A stretch of DNA of 33,917 nucleotides from Egicoccus sp. AB-alg2 (GTDB taxonomy: Bacteria > Actinomycetota > Nitriliruptoria > Nitriliruptorales > Nitriliruptoraceae), in assembly GCF_041821065.1 (NCBI RefSeq), contig NZ_JBGUAX010000019.1:1-33917 (forward strand). The letters run 5' to 3'. The notes below the pieces were generated by a model. That model saw nothing but the letters and a program-made list of their open reading frames with translations, made no database searches and had not been told where the DNA came from. A program made the translations under genes and the position numbers. Shown piece after piece: positions 31,603 to 33,917 of this stretch (within the stretch, counting starts at the first letter, position 1; every line of letters begins with the position of its first letter).

Positions 31603-32666
31603 CCGCTGACCCGCGACCGTCCACCGAGCCGGTCATCGACCTCAGCCGCCACACGCAGCTCGACGACCGCCAGTCGGCGCTGGTCGCCACGTTCGTGGAG
31701 CTGTTCTCGCTCGCCGACCGTCACGGCGCGGCCGTGCACGCCCGCGAGCTGCTGACCGGCGGCCGCGACGCCGACGAGATCCGCGAGGCGCTCGCGCTCG
31801 CCCAGCGCCACGTCGGCGAGCTGTGGCAGGCGGGACACTGGACCATCACGCAGGAGCACGCCGCCACGGCCGTCGCCGAGGCGGTGTTGGCGACGCTCGA
31901 CGAGACGGTGGACGACCGCCCCGCCGTCGGCCGGGTCGCGATCGCGGCCGCCGACGGCGAGTGGCACGCCCTGCCGGCCCGCCTGGCCGGCCACGCGTTC
32001 TCACGGGTCGGGCTGGAGACGGTCTTCCTCGGCGCCGGCCTGCCGGCCGGCGACGTCGCACGCACGCTGCCGGCCCTGCAGGTGGACGCCCTGGCCGTCA
32101 GCGTCACCATGCCGTCGAACCTCACCGGCGCCGCCCGCACGGTCGCGGCCGGCCACAGCGCCGGGCTGCCGGTGCTGCTCGGCGGCGGGGCCAGCTCACC
32201 GCAGCGGGCCCGCGCGCTGGGCGCCGAGGCCCACGCCTCGTCCGTGCAGGACGGGGCCCAGACCGTGTTGCGCTGGATCGAGGAGGGCGCCCGTGCGACC
32301 GGGACCCCGGCGCTGCGCAGCGCGGAGACGGACGCCATGCGCCGCCGTCGCACGGTCCTGCTCGACGAGGCGTTCTCGGCCGCCGAGGAGCGCTGGCACG
32401 CGCTCGACGAGGTGCCCGACGACCTGCTCGACCACGTCATCGAGGACCTCGAGCAGCTCTACGACCACCTCGTCGCGGCGGTGCTGGTCGACGAGCCGCC
32501 CGTGTTCACCTCGCTGGTGCCGTGGCTGACCGAGGTGCACGCCGGCCGGGGCCTGCCGCCGGCCCTGCTGGAGATCGAGCTGGAGTCCCTGGACACGGTG
32601 CTCGGCGAGCATCCCGAGGCCCGAACGCTGGTACGGGATGCGCGGTCGAGCGGCGCGGGCGACTGA
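31599..32666 (+). CDS. cobalamin-binding protein, CarH-like photosensory domain
   Basis: A 355-residue protein. Residues 25-100 are a helical B12-binding cap domain with the photoreceptor motif W-x9-EH (W76, E86, H87 in LWQAGHWTITQEH). Residues 110-230 are the Rossmann B12-binding domain, with the lower-ligand motif ExHxx (E121, H123 in DGEWHALP; Pro replaces the usual Gly), SVTMPSNLTGAAR and PVLLGGGAS. This matches the light-sensing adenosylcobalamin module of CarH/LitR, but there is no MerR DNA-binding domain. Residues 245-350 are a helical C-terminal domain with no name. It probably senses light and passes the signal to the coupled degenerate GGDEF protein; that is inference. Confidence 0.85.
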   Translation: MTADPRPSTEPVIDLSRHTQLDDRQSALVATFVELFSLADRHGAAVHARELLTGGRDADEIREALALAQRHVGELWQAGHWTITQEHAATAVAEAVLATLDETVDDRPAVGRVAIAAADGEWHALPARLAGHAFSRVGLETVFLGAGLPAGDVARTLPALQVDALAVSVTMPSNLTGAARTVAAGHSAGLPVLLGGGASSPQRARALGAEAHASSVQDGAQTVLRWIEEGARATGTPALRSAETDAMRRRRTVLLDEAFSAAEERWHALDEVPDDLLDHVIEDLEQLYDHLVAAVLVDEPPVFTSLVPWLTEVHAGRGLPPALLEIELESLDTVLGEHPEARTLVRDARSSGAGD

Positions 32667-32700
32667 GGCAGACTGGCGTCCGACCTCAAAAGGACGTCGC

Positions 32701-32955
32701 ATGCTGAACACCCGCACCTACCACGTGCCCGACATCTCCTGCGACCACTGTCGTGCCGCCATCGAGGCCGAGCTGGACAAGCTGGCCGGCGTCGGCTCAC
32801 GCACCGTGAACATCCCGGACAAGACGGTGATCGTGGAAGGCACCGTGTCGGAGGACGCCGTCACCAAGGCGATCAGCGACGCGGGTTACGAGGTCGAGCG
32901 GGTCACCGGTGAGGGCACCTCGATGCCCGGCGGCCACCCCGGCCCCATGCCGTGA
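32701..32955 (+). CDS. heavy-metal-associated (CopZ-like) metallochaperone
   Basis: An 84-residue HMA protein. The N-terminus YHVPDISCDHCRAAIEAEL carries the C-x2-C metal site, followed by strand-helix elements (TVNIPDKTVIVEGTVSEDAV, then VTKAISDAGYEVERV). It fits a soluble copper(I)-binding chaperone or a small metal-binding domain. It is not next to a P-type ATPase here. AAAAGGA lies eight bases before the ATG. A strong terminator follows. The short His/Pro/Gly tail may add metal ligands. Confidence 0.92.
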   Translation: MLNTRTYHVPDISCDHCRAAIEAELDKLAGVGSRTVNIPDKTVIVEGTVSEDAVTKAISDAGYEVERVTGEGTSMPGGHPGPMP

Positions 32956-32979
32956 TCTCGCCGTCCGCCCAGCACCAGC

Positions 32980-33006
32980 GGATCCCGGGCCGTCGGCCCG
33001 GGATCC
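32980..33006. terminator. terminator between convergent genes
   Basis: A perfect 12-bp stem GGATCCCGGGCC/GGCCCGGGATCC with a 3-nt loop between the CopZ-like gene and the hypothetical minus-strand gene. It is symmetric and can serve both. Confidence 0.85.
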
Positions 33007-33024
33007 GTCCGTCTCACGGCCGCG

Positions 33025-33441
33025 TCACGCGTCCAGCGTGAGCTCCTGGATCTGGTTCTTGCCGTAGAAGGCGATCGCCCGCACGCCGTGCTCGCGCATC
33101 ACGGCGCCGATGCGACGCTTGTCCTGCTCGCGGGCGTCGTCGTCCTCCGACGGCAGGCCGGCCTGGACCACGAGGTTGCCGCGCTCGAGCTCGTCGTTGA
33201 GGTTCTCGAGACGGATCGCCTCGTCGCCGAGCGCCTTCTGGACCGTGCGGACCACCTTGCCCAACGCGCCGTGCTCGTCGCCGCCGGGATCGATCTGCTC
33301 GGTGCCCTCGTCACCGGACAGCACCTCGACGTCGGTCACGCCCGCGTCGGACAGCGCCTGGCGCAGGTCGTCGACGCGGCCGCGGTCGTCGAGCACGCCG
33401 ACGACCTTCTCGGTCGGATACACGAGCATGTTGTCGCTCAC
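33025..33441 (-). CDS. hypothetical protein
   Basis: A 138-residue cytoplasmic protein of unknown function. The N-terminal half (EKVVGVLDDRGRVDDLRQAL, then DAGVTDVEVLSGDEG) resembles a small alpha/beta domain as in some general-stress proteins. The C-terminus is conserved-looking (HGVRAIAFYGKNQIQEL). No catalytic motif, signal or membrane segment. GTG start with GAGGAG upstream. It is convergent with the metallochaperone gene and adjacent to an insertion sequence. Confidence 0.8.
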   Translation of the reverse strand: MSDNMLVYPTEKVVGVLDDRGRVDDLRQALSDAGVTDVEVLSGDEGTEQIDPGGDEHGALGKVVRTVQKALGDEAIRLENLNDELERGNLVVQAGLPSEDDDAREQDKRRIGAVMREHGVRAIAFYGKNQIQELTLDA

Positions 33442-33604
33442 GTGAGGCTCCTCGCACGTCGGCCGCGGCGTTCGCGGCCTCGGACGTCGGCCGCCGTCGC
33501 GGCCCTCGCCTCCATGACAGTCGGCGCTCGTGGCGCTGTCCACCGTCGCGCCTGCCCATCCGGGCAGACGTCCCGCGTCCCGACGTCCCCGGAGGTGGCC
33601 GCGG

Positions 33605-33917
33605 CTAGGTGTCGCAGATCGCAGCGTTGTTGACACGGGTGATGGGCGGGCCACCGACTGCGTGATGGAAACGGTGATGGTTGTAGCGGGGGAGCCAGCG
33701 GTCAAGGTTGGCGGTGCGCGCGGCGTTGGAGCGGTACAGCTGCTGGTAGGCCCACTCGCGTCGCAAGGTCTGGTTGAACCGTTCGACCTTGCCGTTGGTC
33801 TGTGGCCGCCGGGGCCGGATCCGGAGGTGGCGGCGCACCCCGGTTTCGGTCAGGGCTTGGGCGAACTCGCGCGAACGGACGTAGGCCAGGGCGTTGTCGG
33901 TCATCACGCGTTCGACT
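33605..33917 (-). mobile_element. IS481-family transposase, C-terminal part, runs off the window
   Basis: The last about 100 residues of a DDE transposase, open through the right edge of the window (upstream codons read VERV before MTDN). The rve core shows TDNALAYVRS (second Asp), GVRRHLRIRPRRPQTNGKVERFNQTLRREWAYQQLY (with the third catalytic Glu in KVERF) and the WLPRYNHHRFHHAVGG end typical of IS481. The N-terminal DNA-binding part and first Asp are outside. It ends at a TAG stop (33605). The element end is near 33590-33600 but the partner inverted repeat cannot be seen. Confidence 0.9.

Overview
The window is about 34 kb of very GC-rich DNA. GTG starts are common, ATGA stop/start overlaps are frequent, and the gene families are actinobacterial: a gas vesicle cluster without gvpN, an Asp23/AmaP-type envelope operon, a DUF222-HNH protein and an SRP RNA upstream of dnaX. 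It is a chromosomal piece of an actinobacterium. A deep-branching, non-Streptomyces lineage is possible, but I cannot fix the genus.

Layout. (1) 1-4.1 kb: housekeeping genes on the minus strand, namely a lipoprotein, recR, dnaX and the SRP RNA (ffs). The dnaX-recR gap lacks the usual ybaB and holds three palindromic repeats. (2) 4.1-5.2 kb: a CsbD-like stress protein converges on a TM-helix membrane protein across a perfect 18-bp-stem terminator. (3) 5.4-13 kb: a gas vesicle locus. The plus-strand operon runs: unrecognised repeat protein, gvpA, gvpF, gvpG, SAP-gvpO, gvpJ, gvpL with an extra N-terminal domain, short gvpA-like, gvpF/L-like, gvpK. It is flanked by a divergent SRPBCC gene and a convergent pair of low-complexity genes. 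The SRPBCC protein and one protein of the pair share an N-terminal module. (4) 13.7-20 kb: DUF222-HNH protein, tRNA-Ser(GGA), DUF72, DUF2891 and a beta-propeller lipoprotein, with small tandem repeats between the last genes. (5) 20-25 kb: a minus-strand unit of an SDR, an alpha/beta hydrolase, an unrecognised hydrolase-like protein and a membrane-bound hydrolase. (6) 25-27.4 kb: an Asp23/AmaP/DUF2273 envelope-stress operon. (7) 27.5-30.7 kb: J-domain protein, tRNA-Ser(CGA), FMN-dependent alpha-hydroxy-acid oxidase, RibD/DHFR-like protein and tadA. (8) 30.8-33.4 kb: a degenerate GGDEF protein translationally coupled to a CarH-like B12 light-sensor protein, then a CopZ-like metallochaperone and a hypothetical gene. 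(9) The 3' half of an IS481-type transposase runs off the right edge.

The minus-strand series tadA, two tRNA-Ser genes, ffs, dnaX, recR resembles a housekeeping backbone known in other actinobacteria. The gas vesicle, stress and hydrolase blocks look like accessory cargo between its members. The best candidates for something undescribed are the gas vesicle accessory proteins (SQR-PSH repeat protein, shared LGLPIG module, SAP-GvpO fusion, pervasive acidic tails) and the coupled dead-GGDEF/B12 photoreceptor pair.
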